Shown here piece after piece: positions 27,890-37,140 of a stretch of DNA of 64,000 nt. Numbering within the stretch: the stretch's first letter is position 1; every line of letters begins with the position of its first letter. A program made the translations under genes and the position numbers. The stretch comes from Flagellimonas chongwuensis (lineage in GTDB: Bacteria; Bacteroidota; Bacteroidia; Flavobacteriales; Flavobacteriaceae): positions 62,001 through 126,000 of the forward strand of contig NZ_WYET01000003.1 in NCBI RefSeq assembly GCF_013376415.1, read 5' to 3'. The notes under the pieces are model-generated. The model did no database searches. It was not told the DNA's origin and was given only the letters and a program-made list of their open reading frames with translations.

Positions 27890-29122
27890 CTATACAACTC
27901 CCCTCTTCTTAAGGGTAATTACGGAAATCTCGGGCCAGATGCCAAATCGGCCCGGGTATCCTATAAATCCAAACCCTCTGTTCACGTTGATGAACTGCTC
28001 CATTTCCTTATAAATACCCGCCCAATATTTGTAGCGCCATTTAACGGGGCTCCATTTTACCCAACCTGGTATTTCCACGCCAAATTGCATACCGTGGGTA
28101 TGTCCGCTCAAGGTCAAATGAAAATGGTAATCGTCGTGTATCACAACATCTTCCCAATGCGAAGGATCATGGCTCAACAATATCTTAAAATCATCCGGTG
28201 AAACACCTTGTTTCGCCTTTTGCAGGTCACCTGCCTTTTTAAAGCCACCCCTGCCCCAGTTCTCCACTCCTACCAAAGCAATTTTATGCCCATCTTTTTC
28301 CAAAAACCGATTCGAGTTCAATAGCAAATCAAAGCCCATTTCCTTTTGCATGGTTTTGAGATATTCCAAATTCTGCTCTTTTTCTGCTTCGGTATCCCAA
28401 ACGGCATAATCTCCATAATCGTGGTTACCCAAAATGGAATACACCCCATCTTTGGCGTTCAAGCGGGAGAAAACCTCTTTCCAAGGCTCAAGCTCTTCAG
28501 ATTTTAAATTCACGATATCTCCAGTAAAGAAAATCACGTCGCTTTTCTGCTCATTTACCAAGTTTACACCATACTCCACTTTCTGGTAATCGTCAAAACT
28601 ACCACTATGCACATCGGAAATCTGGGTGATTTGATAATTGTGGAACGCATCTGGCAAATCATCAAACTCGAGCTCATATTTAAGCACTTGGTAATTGTAT
28701 TTTCCTCGGTACATACCATACAACAATGCTCCGAAAGGCAAGGCTGCCAAACCAAGGGCAATGCCACTAATGAATTTCCTACGTGAGGGCAAATAACCAG
28801 CATCCGAGTTGGACACACCTGCAATTTTATTGTAGCCAAAAGCAAGCACACGGACAATATCCTCTAGCAACAAAAAGAAGCCCAACACCAAGGCCAACAA
28901 AAAGAATGCGGCAAAAATGGTTCCCGCAACGGCCGCGGTTCCCTTGAAGCCATCCCCTGGATCATAGGTCAATACTTTGATAGTCAAAAATATCAAGGCT
29001 CCTAAAAAAAGTATGATATAGGTCCAATGCAACAACGGACTTTTGAACAGCGTACGGAATGCTTGAAAACCGTAAACGGCCAACACCAAGTAAAGAATTG
29101 CCAAAATGATAAATCGGGACAT
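27890..29122 (-). CDS. Membrane-anchored metallophosphoesterase
   Basis: This 410-residue protein has four to five hydrophobic helices in residues 1-145 and then a calcineurin-like phosphoesterase domain facing one side of the membrane. Metal-ligand motifs are all present: ISDVHSG, TGDIVN, LGNHDYGD, LLSHDP and SGHTHGMQFG. YkuE/YaeI-like relatives hydrolyse phosphoester or lipid substrates, and the true substrate here is unknown. It follows cutC on the same strand (54-base gap) and has its own possible -7 box. It converges with the DUF1080 gene with almost no spacer. Confidence 0.9.
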   Translation of the reverse strand: MSRFIILAILYLVLAVYGFQAFRTLFKSPLLHWTYIILFLGALIFLTIKVLTYDPGDGFKGTAAVAGTIFAAFFLLALVLGFFLLLEDIVRVLAFGYNKIAGVSNSDAGYLPSRRKFISGIALGLAALPFGALLYGMYRGKYNYQVLKYELEFDDLPDAFHNYQITQISDVHSGSFDDYQKVEYGVNLVNEQKSDVIFFTGDIVNLKSEELEPWKEVFSRLNAKDGVYSILGNHDYGDYAVWDTEAEKEQNLEYLKTMQKEMGFDLLLNSNRFLEKDGHKIALVGVENWGRGGFKKAGDLQKAKQGVSPDDFKILLSHDPSHWEDVVIHDDYHFHLTLSGHTHGMQFGVEIPGWVKWSPVKWRYKYWAGIYKEMEQFINVNRGFGFIGYPGRFGIWPEISVITLKKRGVV

Positions 29123-29134
29123 ACAATTTTTTTA

Positions 29135-29142
29135 CAAAATTA
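29135..29142 (-). promoter_or_regulatory. Possible -7 box for the metallophosphoesterase gene
   Basis: The minus strand reads TAATTTTG, matching TAnnTTTG, 12 bases upstream of the ATG. There is no TTG at the usual -33 distance, and the implied leader is only a few bases. Confidence 0.35.
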
Positions 29143-29176
29143 GAGCTAATCTGCTTTTTAGCAGTGCTTTTTACTA

Positions 29177-29896
29177 TTATTTAACGGCTCGAACAATCGA
29201 GGTCAGTGTTTCCAAATTCGAAACGGCCACCTCATCTTCCACTAAATGTTTGGCGGAGTTCATGCTGATTTTGCCTTCCAAATCCACTCGGTTTCCAAAC
29301 GAGGTTCCAGAACAATGAATGGCTTGAAGGCCAATTTGTTTAAATTTTGATGCATTATTGGGCGACACTCCCCCCCCGGCCATAATCGTCATGGATGTTT
29401 CTTTTTGCCAAGTTGCCAATTTTTTGATTCCGTTCTCCGCCGAAGCTTCCCCACCCGATGTTAAAATGGTCTGCACTCCCATCGCTTCAAGCTGTTTGAT
29501 AGCTTCCAAGGGGCTGTCAACCCAATCAAATGCTCGGTGAAACGTGAAATGCATCGGTTTTGCCAACTCCACCAAAACTTTTGTTCTTTCAACATCCACG
29601 GAGAAATCCTTCATCAAAATTCCAGAAACAATACCATGCACTCCCAAATCCTTGCAGGCCAAAATATCTGCCTTCATCACTTCAAATTCGGTTTCGGAAT
29701 AGGTAAAATGTCCACCTCTTGGCCGTATCAAAACATGAACGGGAATGGACAATTCCCTTATCACCAATTGAATCAACCCGGCAGATGGAGTTATACCCCC
29801 AACACCAAGTTCCGAACAAAGTTCAATCCTATCCGCTCCCGCCCTCTCGGCATTCTTTGCCGATTCCAAGGAATTGGCACAAACTTCTACCAGCAT
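29177..29896 (-). CDS. cutC: CutC family protein
   Basis: This 239-residue TIM-barrel protein of the CutC family has the expected start (MLVEVCANSLESAKNAERAG), the RIELCSELGVGGITPS motif, HVLIRPRGGHFTYS, TFHRAFDW and ILTSGG segments. CutC was named from copper tolerance in E. coli, but a direct role in copper handling is doubtful and its reaction is not known. Length is normal. It is divergent from the glycosylasparaginase gene (40-base gap) and upstream of the metallophosphoesterase on the same strand. Confidence 0.92.
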   Translation of the reverse strand: MLVEVCANSLESAKNAERAGADRIELCSELGVGGITPSAGLIQLVIRELSIPVHVLIRPRGGHFTYSETEFEVMKADILACKDLGVHGIVSGILMKDFSVDVERTKVLVELAKPMHFTFHRAFDWVDSPLEAIKQLEAMGVQTILTSGGEASAENGIKKLATWQKETSMTIMAGGGVSPNNASKFKQIGLQAIHCSGTSFGNRVDLEGKISMNSAKHLVEDEVAVSNLETLTSIVRAVK

Positions 29897-29936
29897 ATTG
29901 TATATTTATAACCCCTAAAATTAAACATACCAACTC

Positions 29937-30938
29937 ATGGAACGACGCAAATTCCTTAAAAATTCAAGTCTGTCCGCTGCAGGGCTTGTTTCCGCCACCA
30001 CATTAGTGTCTTGTAAAACGGAACCTAAGCCAGAAGTAGCACCGGCTACCACAATTCCAAAACCGACAGCGATAAAACCTATTGTGGTATGTACTTGGAA
30101 TTTTTTCAACGCTTCCGAAAAGGCATGGGAAGTCTTAAAATCAGGGGGAAATGCACTGGATGCCGTAGAGCAAGGGGTTAGGGTCGAGGAAGCCGACGAA
30201 ACCAATGAAACCGTAGGCAAGGGTGGGCGCCCGGACCGCGATGGCAATGTGACCTTGGATGCCTGCATTATGGACAAGGACGGTAATTGCGGGTCGGTGG
30301 TCTGTATGGAAAATATAGCTCATCCGGTTTCCGTGGCACGAAAGGTGATGGAAGAAACCCCACACATTATTTTAGGGGGCAAGGGTGCTGAGAAATTTGC
30401 TTATGAACAGGGTTTTAAGAAAGAGGATCTATTTACCGAAAGCACACGAAAACAATACGAAGAGTGGTTAAAAACCTCTAAATACGAGACCACCATCAAT
30501 ATAGAAAACCATGATACCATTGGCATGTTGGCCATTGATGACAATGGCGATATTGCTGGTGCGTGTACCACAAGCGGCATGGCCTACAAAGTGGCCGGTC
30601 GTGTCGGGGACTCCCCTATTATCGGTGCAGGACTGTTTATCGACAATGAAGTGGGGGGCGCTACTGCTACCGGTGTTGGCGAGGAAGTCATCCGTACGGT
30701 AGGCAGTTTTTTGATTGTGGAACTCATGCGTCAGGGAAAAAGTCCACAAGAAGCCTGTGAGGAAGGTGTTAAGCGTATCATGAAAAAAAATGAGGGTAGA
30801 AAAGATTTCCAGATTGGGTTCTTGGCCATCAACAAAAATGGAGAGACCGGTGGTTATTGTGTACATCCCGGATTTACGTATCGAGAGTATTCGGATAATG
30901 GTCACCACAATCGTGAGGTGACAAGCTTTTATGGATAG
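29937..30938 (+). CDS. N4-(beta-N-acetylglucosaminyl)-L-asparaginase (glycosylasparaginase), exported
   Basis: This 333-residue Ntn-hydrolase precursor is expected to cleave the GlcNAc-Asn bond left after glycoprotein breakdown. The start has a twin-arginine motif (ERRKFLKNSS) and a lipobox-like LVSC, so Tat export with lipid anchoring is likely. Self-cleavage should occur before Thr194 in the NHDTIGMLAID motif, giving alpha and beta chains. Other family marks are SGGNALDAVEQGVRVEE, GRVGDSPIIGAGLF and the GGATATGVGEE region. A well-studied homologue comes from Elizabethkingia (Flavobacterium) meningoseptica. The 177 bases after it, before polA, show no gene. Confidence 0.92.
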   Translation: MERRKFLKNSSLSAAGLVSATTLVSCKTEPKPEVAPATTIPKPTAIKPIVVCTWNFFNASEKAWEVLKSGGNALDAVEQGVRVEEADETNETVGKGGRPDRDGNVTLDACIMDKDGNCGSVVCMENIAHPVSVARKVMEETPHIILGGKGAEKFAYEQGFKKEDLFTESTRKQYEEWLKTSKYETTINIENHDTIGMLAIDDNGDIAGACTTSGMAYKVAGRVGDSPIIGAGLFIDNEVGGATATGVGEEVIRTVGSFLIVELMRQGKSPQEACEEGVKRIMKKNEGRKDFQIGFLAINKNGETGGYCVHPGFTYREYSDNGHHNREVTSFYG

Positions 30939-31115
30939 GCCTTAGACCCAAGACCGCTTCGCTGTTAGATTCAAGAAGCAGGACGGCTTGTTTCAACTAT
31001 CTCGGCTCCTATTTCCCTTTTCTGAAATCTGATATCTCAATTCCCGCATCTTTTAATCGCAATTCGTACATTTAAAAATTCGTACTTCTAATTTTATACT
31101 TCAAAAAAAAATAAA

Positions 31116-33950
31116 ATGTCTGACCAAAAAAGACTATTCCTACTAGACGCCTACGCGCTTATTTTTCGTGGTTACTACGCACTAATCAAAAACCCAAGGA
31201 TAAACTCCAAGGGAATGGATACTTCAGCGATCATGGGGTTTATGAACTCTCTTTTTGATGTGATCAAACGCGAGCAGCCCGACCATTTGGCCGTTGCCTT
31301 TGATAAAGGAGGAAGTGTGGAGCGTACCGAAATGTTCGAGGACTATAAAGCGAACCGTGACGAAACGCCCGATGCCATCCGTATCGCCGTGCCCTATATC
31401 CAACAAATTTTACAGGCCATGAAGATTCCAATCGTGGAATTGGAAGGCTACGAAGCCGACGACCTCATCGGAACGGTCGCCAAACAGGCCGAAAAGGAAA
31501 ACTATAAAGTTTTTATGGTGACGCCCGATAAGGATTTTGGACAGTTGGTAAGCGAAAACATTTTTATGTATCGCCCCGCAAGAATGGGCAACGGTATCGA
31601 AATTTGGGGCATACCTGAAGTACAAAAACGTTTTGGCGTTAAGCGCCCCGAACAGGTAATCGATTACTTGGGGATGATGGGCGATGCCAGTGATAACATT
31701 CCAGGCTTGCCCGGTGTTGGTGATAAAACGGCTAAAAAATTTATTGAGCAGTTCGATTCCATGGAAGGTTTGTTGGCCAATACCGACCAGCTCAAAGGCA
31801 AGATGAAGGAGAAAGTAGAAGAGAATGCCGAGTTGGGAAGATTGTCCAGAAAATTGGCCGAAATCAAAATTGATTGTGATGTTCAGTTCCATGCGGAAGA
31901 TTACGAAATGTGTCCGCCCGATGCAGAAAAAGTTCAAGAGATTTTTGAGGAGCTTGAATTTCGTAGATTGAAAGACCAATTCATCAAACTATTTACCGAA
32001 GAGGCAGAAACCCCTACACAAGTCACCAGTACAAAAACGGCCAAAGAGGAAGCTCAAGTGGCCGGAAGCGGTCAATTTACCTTATTTGGCGGTGACCCCA
32101 CAGAGGCTGCAGCTACCCTTAAGGATGTGAACAGCCGTATGACGATTAGTGACGTCCCCCATTTTTATCAGAATGTGCAAGATGGATTGGGTATGGAGCT
32201 CTTTTTGGAAATGCTGATGAAACAGCCCTCTGTTTGTTTTGATACGGAGACCACTTCCCTAAATCCGTTGGAAGCAGAATTGGTCGGAATTGCGTTTAGC
32301 TGGTCGCCCGGCAAAGGATTTTATGTACCCTTTCCCGACAATAGGAACGATGCACAACCTTTGATTGAAAAACTACGCCCATTTTTTGAATCGGAAAACA
32401 TTGAAAAAGTGGGGCAAAATTTGAAGTACGACATCAAAGTGATGAAAAGTTATGGTGTGGAAGTCAAGGGCCAATTGTTCGATACCATGCTGGCCCATTA
32501 CCTTATCAACCCCGACATGAGACACAACATGGATGTGCTTTCCGAGACCTATCTCAATTACACGCCTATTTCCATTACTGAACTTATCGGCAAAAAAGGC
32601 AAGAACCAACTCAGTATGCGCGATGTTCCTTTGGAAAAACAAACCGAATACGCCGTGGAGGATGCGGACGTTACCTTCCAATTGGGCCTAAAATTCACCC
32701 CGGAACTTAAAGACGCCCATACCGACAAGCTGTTCTCCGATATAGAAATTCCTTTGCTTCGCGTATTGGCAGATATGGAACTTGAGGGCATCAATTTGAA
32801 CGAAAGCTATCTGAAAGACCTATCCACGGCACTTGAGACCGACATTGCGGAACTGGAGAAGAAAATTTACGAAGATGCTGGTGAGGAATTCAATATTGCT
32901 TCACCCAAACAATTGGGCGATATACTCTTTGGCAAACTAAAACTGGTGGACAAACCAAAAAAGACCAAGACCGGTCAGTTTTCCACTTCGGAAGATGTGC
33001 TGTCCTATTTGGCTAAGGACCACGCTATTATCCAAAATGTATTGGATTACCGCGGGCTGGCCAAACTAAAGAGCACTTACGTGGATGCGTTGCCGAACGA
33101 GGTTCAGAAAAAAACAGGCCGAGTTCACACAGACTACATGCAGACCGTAGCCGCCACGGGCCGTTTGAGCAGCAACAATCCAAACCTTCAGAATATACCA
33201 ATCCGTACCGAGCGCGGACGCCAAGTGCGAAAAGCGTTCATCCCCCGTGATGAAAATTACATATTACTGGCTGCGGATTACTCACAGATCGAGTTACGAA
33301 TCATCGCTGCGTTGAGCGAAGAGGACACCATGATCTCTGCTTTTAAAAATGGGGAGGACATTCACGCTTCCACCGCTTCTAGGGTATTTAACGTACCGAT
33401 TGATGAAGTGACCCGCGAACAGCGTAGCAATGCCAAAACGGTGAACTTTGGAATTATTTACGGGGTGTCGGCATTCGGGCTGAGCAACCAAACGGATTTA
33501 AGCCGTGCCGAGGCCAAGGAACTTATTGATACGTATTACAAAACCTACCCAAAGTTGCGCAATTATATGAGCGAACTCGTAGATTTTGCCCGTGATAACG
33601 GCTATGTGCAAACGGTGTTGGGCCGTCGCAGGTATCTAAAAGATATTAATGCAGGGAACCAAGTGGTTCGCGGAGCTGCGGAACGCAACGCAGTGAACGC
33701 CCCCATCCAAGGGAGTGCGGCGGATATTATCAAGATTGCGATGATCAACATCCATAAAAAACTTGAGGAAGGCAACTACAAGACCAAAATGTTGTTACAG
33801 GTGCATGATGAATTGGTGTTCGATTGCTATAAACCCGAACTGGAGGAAATGAAAAAGCTCATCAAAACCGAAATGGAACATGCCTACGAACTATCCGTGC
33901 CGTTGGATGTGGAAGTAGGTATTGGTGAGAACTGGTTGGAGGCTCACTGA
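31116..33950 (+). CDS. polA: DNA polymerase I
   Basis: The 944-residue protein has all three Pol I parts. Residues 1-290 are the 5' nuclease (FAFKGGSVER-like segment, YEADDLIGTVA, DKDFGQLVS, the H3TH region GVGDKTAKKFIEQF). About 350-545 is the 3'-5' exonuclease, with its DTE motif intact at 376-378 (CFDTETTSLNPLEAE) and a later YAVEDADVT. About 560-944 is the polymerase domain, with DYSQIELRIIAALS, the O-helix RSNAKTVNFGIIYG and QVHDELVF. Proofreading is therefore likely active. It functions in Okazaki fragment maturation and repair. It is monocistronic on the plus strand. Confidence 0.97.
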   Translation: MSDQKRLFLLDAYALIFRGYYALIKNPRINSKGMDTSAIMGFMNSLFDVIKREQPDHLAVAFDKGGSVERTEMFEDYKANRDETPDAIRIAVPYIQQILQAMKIPIVELEGYEADDLIGTVAKQAEKENYKVFMVTPDKDFGQLVSENIFMYRPARMGNGIEIWGIPEVQKRFGVKRPEQVIDYLGMMGDASDNIPGLPGVGDKTAKKFIEQFDSMEGLLANTDQLKGKMKEKVEENAELGRLSRKLAEIKIDCDVQFHAEDYEMCPPDAEKVQEIFEELEFRRLKDQFIKLFTEEAETPTQVTSTKTAKEEAQVAGSGQFTLFGGDPTEAAATLKDVNSRMTISDVPHFYQNVQDGLGMELFLEMLMKQPSVCFDTETTSLNPLEAELVGIAFSWSPGKGFYVPFPDNRNDAQPLIEKLRPFFESENIEKVGQNLKYDIKVMKSYGVEVKGQLFDTMLAHYLINPDMRHNMDVLSETYLNYTPISITELIGKKGKNQLSMRDVPLEKQTEYAVEDADVTFQLGLKFTPELKDAHTDKLFSDIEIPLLRVLADMELEGINLNESYLKDLSTALETDIAELEKKIYEDAGEEFNIASPKQLGDILFGKLKLVDKPKKTKTGQFSTSEDVLSYLAKDHAIIQNVLDYRGLAKLKSTYVDALPNEVQKKTGRVHTDYMQTVAATGRLSSNNPNLQNIPIRTERGRQVRKAFIPRDENYILLAADYSQIELRIIAALSEEDTMISAFKNGEDIHASTASRVFNVPIDEVTREQRSNAKTVNFGIIYGVSAFGLSNQTDLSRAEAKELIDTYYKTYPKLRNYMSELVDFARDNGYVQTVLGRRRYLKDINAGNQVVRGAAERNAVNAPIQGSAADIIKIAMINIHKKLEEGNYKTKMLLQVHDELVFDCYKPELEEMKKLIKTEMEHAYELSVPLDVEVGIGENWLEAH

Positions 33951-33998
33951 GCCTTGGACTAATTAAGAAATACTTTTACAAAAAAAGCTCTTAGAGTT

Positions 33999-34670
33999 AT
34001 GAAAAAAATCCTTTTATCAATTTTGTTTTTGAGTGCAAACGTATTCGGACAAAACTCCCATAAAATGGGATTTCAAGAAAGTACTCCTTACATTTCGGAC
34101 TATCCTGAAGGAATCTATTTAACTAAAGAAGATTTCATAAAAAAGACTCCAAGCCCAACTACCAAAGTTTATCCTGTTAGTTTATATGGCAGAGAAGAAC
34201 TTCCCAAAATAATGAAAGTACACAACTGTTATTTTTTTGACAGAAGTAATTCTAAAAAAATTAAGAATGCATTTGCAATTTCATTTGAAGGTGGACTATA
34301 TTTTCAAATCAAAGCAATTTTAAAGAATCGGAATAAAGAAGATAAAGCTCAAAGTTCAAACCAAGCAAATTCATTTGTTAGAACTATTATGGGTGGTGAA
34401 AATTATCTATACACCGAGGCGGAGTTAGAAAACAAATGGGCTGCAGGTGCTGCTGCTAACCTCGGTGCTGCGGGAGGAACAATTTACCCAGAATTAATTA
34501 ACAGAAAAGGAATAGTATGGGACTTTAAAAATACTGAATTCAATATTTTCAAATCCTGTAAAGACTATAATGAATTTATTGGAGACAAGTTGCTAACTGC
34601 TGTACAAAATTGTGAAGAGCATCAACCGGACATGCTGGAAGTGAGGGAGGCCATTTCAGAAATTAAATAG
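33999..34670 (+). CDS. Hypothetical secreted protein
   Basis: I do not recognise this 223-residue protein. It has a signal peptide (MKKILLSILFLSANVFGQ, cut about residue 18). A mostly polar chain follows, with one small-residue segment WAAGAAANLGAAGG near 147-160 that looks like a glycine/alanine-rich loop rather than a full membrane helix. Two late cysteines (KSCKDY and QNCEEH) could form a disulfide. The DNA is visibly more AT-rich than polA and the MFS gene around it, with many AAA, ATT and TTT codons. It may have a different origin. It starts 48 bases after polA; the gap of about 97 bases before the next gene holds nothing clear. Confidence 0.6.
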   Translation: MKKILLSILFLSANVFGQNSHKMGFQESTPYISDYPEGIYLTKEDFIKKTPSPTTKVYPVSLYGREELPKIMKVHNCYFFDRSNSKKIKNAFAISFEGGLYFQIKAILKNRNKEDKAQSSNQANSFVRTIMGGENYLYTEAELENKWAAGAAANLGAAGGTIYPELINRKGIVWDFKNTEFNIFKSCKDYNEFIGDKLLTAVQNCEEHQPDMLEVREAISEIK

Positions 34671-34767
34671 TCTCATCTATGAACTAGATTGCTAAAACTA
34701 AGGTTTCTCAATTCCAAAAAAATCGTAAGACTATTTCTTAAATCATATACTCAATTAAGAAGTCAAA

Positions 34768-35952
34768 GTGAAACCCTCCAAGCTCATCCTGCCCATCATC
34801 GTGTTGTCGCAGTTTTGCTGCACCTCATTGTGGTTTGCGGGCAATGGGGTCATGCGAGATTTGGTGGCCACCTTCGGGCTAAATGACAATGCTGTGGGAC
34901 ATTTGACCTCTGCGGTTCAATTAGGATTTATCGTAGGGACGTTGGTTTTTGCCGTTTTATCCATCTCTGACCGGTTTTCACCATCCAAAGTTTTTTTTGC
35001 CTGTGCCATTTTTGGAGCCTTATTTAATTTGGGTGTCGTTTGGGAAGGCAATGGGTTGGCAAGCATCCTATCCTTTCGATTTATAACCGGTTTTTTTCTT
35101 GCGGGCATCTACCCCGTAGGTATGAAGATTGCCGCAGACCATTTTGAGAAAGGTCTGGGAAAGTCGTTAGGGTTTTTGGTTGGCGCCTTAGTGGTCGGAA
35201 CTGCATTTCCACATGTATTAAAGGAAATGACCCATACCTTTTCATGGAAGGCCGTTTTGATGGCTACTTCAGCACTTGCCATCTTGGGCGGTACCTTTAT
35301 GCTCATCCTTGTCCCGAATGGGCCCTATCGTAAACATGGTCAACAGGTGCAATTATCTTCTTTTTTAAAAGTGTTTCAGAATAGTAGGTTTCGTTCTGCG
35401 GCCTTCGGGTATTTTGGGCACATGTGGGAATTGTACACCTTTTGGGCTTTCGTCCCGATTATGTTGCAGTCCTATGCCCTGTTGCATCCACAAACCATGT
35501 TCAACGTTCCATTGCTGTCCTTCCTGATTATAGGAATTGGTGGTCTGGCCTGTGTTTTAAGTGGATATCTCTCCCAATCAATCGGGACCAAAAAAGTGGC
35601 TTTTGTGGCACTCCTACTTTCATGTATCTGTTGTTTGGTTTCCCCATTCCTATTTGGTCAACCCTCTACAATCCTATTTATTGCTTTTCTAATGTTTTGG
35701 GGCATGGTGGTAATAGCGGATTCGCCCCTGTTTTCTACTTTGGTCGCTCAGAACGCATCCGCGGAAATAAAAGGAACGGCGCTAACCATTCTAAACTGCA
35801 TCGGGTTTGCCATCACCATAGTAAGTATTCAATTGCTCAACGAGCTTAGAATTGCGACAAGTTCCAATTGGGCGTACATGCTTTTAGCCTTGGGCCCCAT
35901 TCTTGGACTTCTGGCCATGGCTTCAAAAGGAAAGAATTCCCTTAAAGGTTGA
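34768..35952 (+). CDS. MFS transporter
   Basis: This 394-residue major facilitator superfamily protein has about twelve hydrophobic helices. The start is GTG at 34768 (read as Met; KPSKLILPIIVLSQFCCTSL), because no ATG precedes the first helix. Typical marks are the early LWFAGNGVMRDLVATFGL loop, a charged loop SDRFSPSKVFF after helix 2, and FRFITGFFLAGIYPVGMKI in helix 4-5. The central loop is short (PYRKHGQQVQLSSFLK). It resembles cyanate/nitrate-type or general MFS permeases; the substrate cannot be inferred. No operon partner is evident. Confidence 0.85.
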   Translation: MKPSKLILPIIVLSQFCCTSLWFAGNGVMRDLVATFGLNDNAVGHLTSAVQLGFIVGTLVFAVLSISDRFSPSKVFFACAIFGALFNLGVVWEGNGLASILSFRFITGFFLAGIYPVGMKIAADHFEKGLGKSLGFLVGALVVGTAFPHVLKEMTHTFSWKAVLMATSALAILGGTFMLILVPNGPYRKHGQQVQLSSFLKVFQNSRFRSAAFGYFGHMWELYTFWAFVPIMLQSYALLHPQTMFNVPLLSFLIIGIGGLACVLSGYLSQSIGTKKVAFVALLLSCICCLVSPFLFGQPSTILFIAFLMFWGMVVIADSPLFSTLVAQNASAEIKGTALTILNCIGFAITIVSIQLLNELRIATSSNWAYMLLALGPILGLLAMASKGKNSLKG

Positions 35953-36036
35953 AGGCACATTATTTCATCAAATAAATTCCTATCTTGAAACGTCCTTTTC
36001 GACACATTCCAACATCATCAAACTCAACTGCACTAC

Positions 36037-36864
36037 ATGAAAACCATTCAACTTCTTATGCTTTTGGCCCTAGGTGCCATTGCAAGCTGTGGGAATCCGG
36101 CATCGGAGGCCGAAGAAACCACCGAATCCTCGGAAACTAAAGAGAATTCTCAATCTGAACGTGAGTTTTATCAAATTAAAATCTACTCCTTCGACACCGA
36201 AGAGCAAGTAGCCACCGTGGACGAATATTTGAAAAATGCCTTTATGCCCGCCGTAAAAAAACAGGATATCGACAAAGTCGGGGTGTTCAAATCCCGAATC
36301 TCAGAAACGGACACGGTTCAAAAAACATTTGTTATGCTACCCTTCAAAAGTTTGGAACAATTTCAAACCTTAGAAGACAAATTACTTAGGGACAGTATCT
36401 ATTTGGCCGCTGGCAATTCTTATATCGATGCCAATTTTGACAATCCGCCATACACCCGCATCCAATCTATTATCCTGAAAGCCTTCCCCGACATGCCCAA
36501 AATGGAGGTGCCCGATTTGGACAGTCCCAGATCGGAACGCGTTTATGAACTTCGGAGTTACGAGTCCGCAACAGAAAAATACTACCGCAACAAGGTAGAT
36601 ATGTTCAACGCCGGAGGCGAAATCCCGCTATTTGACCGATTGGACTTTCAGGCCGTGTTTTACGGAGAAGTACTTTCGGGCGCCAACATGCCCAACCTAA
36701 TGTACATGACCACTCATGCAGATATGGATACGCGAAACGAGCATTGGGACGCTTTTGTAAATTCTCCGGAGTGGAAAGAACTCATTGCTATGCCCAAATA
36801 CAAAAACAACATGTCGCATATTGATATGTGGTTTCTTTACCCCACCGAATATTCGGATTATTAA
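36037..36864 (+). CDS. NIPSNAP-family lipoprotein
   Basis: This 275-residue protein has a lipoprotein signal ending in GAIASC (Cys18) and a Glu/Ser-rich linker (20-45). Two ferredoxin-like NIPSNAP repeats follow, at about 46-150 (FYQIKIYSFDTEEQVATVDE) and 165-275 (RVYELRSYESATEKYYRNKV, with the late HWDAFVNSPEWKEL). NIPSNAP domains are dimeric alpha/beta barrels of unknown biochemical role in bacteria. It is expected to be lipid-anchored in the envelope. Its stop codon directly adjoins the ATG of a broken thioredoxin-like gene, so the two may once have been co-transcribed. Confidence 0.85.
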   Translation: MKTIQLLMLLALGAIASCGNPASEAEETTESSETKENSQSEREFYQIKIYSFDTEEQVATVDEYLKNAFMPAVKKQDIDKVGVFKSRISETDTVQKTFVMLPFKSLEQFQTLEDKLLRDSIYLAAGNSYIDANFDNPPYTRIQSIILKAFPDMPKMEVPDLDSPRSERVYELRSYESATEKYYRNKVDMFNAGGEIPLFDRLDFQAVFYGEVLSGANMPNLMYMTTHADMDTRNEHWDAFVNSPEWKELIAMPKYKNNMSHIDMWFLYPTEYSDY

Positions 36865-37072
36865 ATGAACGAACTCATTTTTTTTACCGGCAAAACCTGT
36901 GGAGTTTGCAGGGCAGTCCATGGTATTCACCTTGCCCGTTGTGATACTTAAGTCAGACGACAGGGAAATGTATCGGTTTGCCCGTAGTTTTTCGGTGTAC
37001 GAGGTATTGGATAAACTTAGAAAATCAACACTCTATAATTTTGATAATCAATTAATTGAAAATTATTTTTAA
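36865..37072 (+). pseudogene. Decayed thioredoxin-family gene (internal deletion with frameshift)
   Basis: The ATG immediately after the NIPSNAP stop reads MNELIFFTGKTCGVCRAVHG, a thioredoxin-like start with a CGVC active site, but stops after 28 codons at 36949-36951. The next frame (+1) from 36920 reads MVFTLPVVILKSDDREMYRF, the typical cis-proline strand and end of a small thioredoxin, and runs on to TAA at 37070-37072. The N-terminal and C-terminal parts are thus in different frames. The middle of the fold (roughly 35 codons) is missing near 36915-36925. The simplest reading is one deletion that also shifted the frame. The last ~20 residues past FSVYEVLDKLRK look like read-through. Confidence 0.75.
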
Positions 37073-37140
37073 CCTAACAAATTTTCCATCAACGAATCGA
37101 ACAATTTTATACCTTCAATCCACTTTTTAAAAGGTATATA

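Noticed and set aside
34689..34886. 65-codon open frame ahead of the MFS gene
   Set aside because: It overlaps the MFS start in another frame and has no recognisable features.
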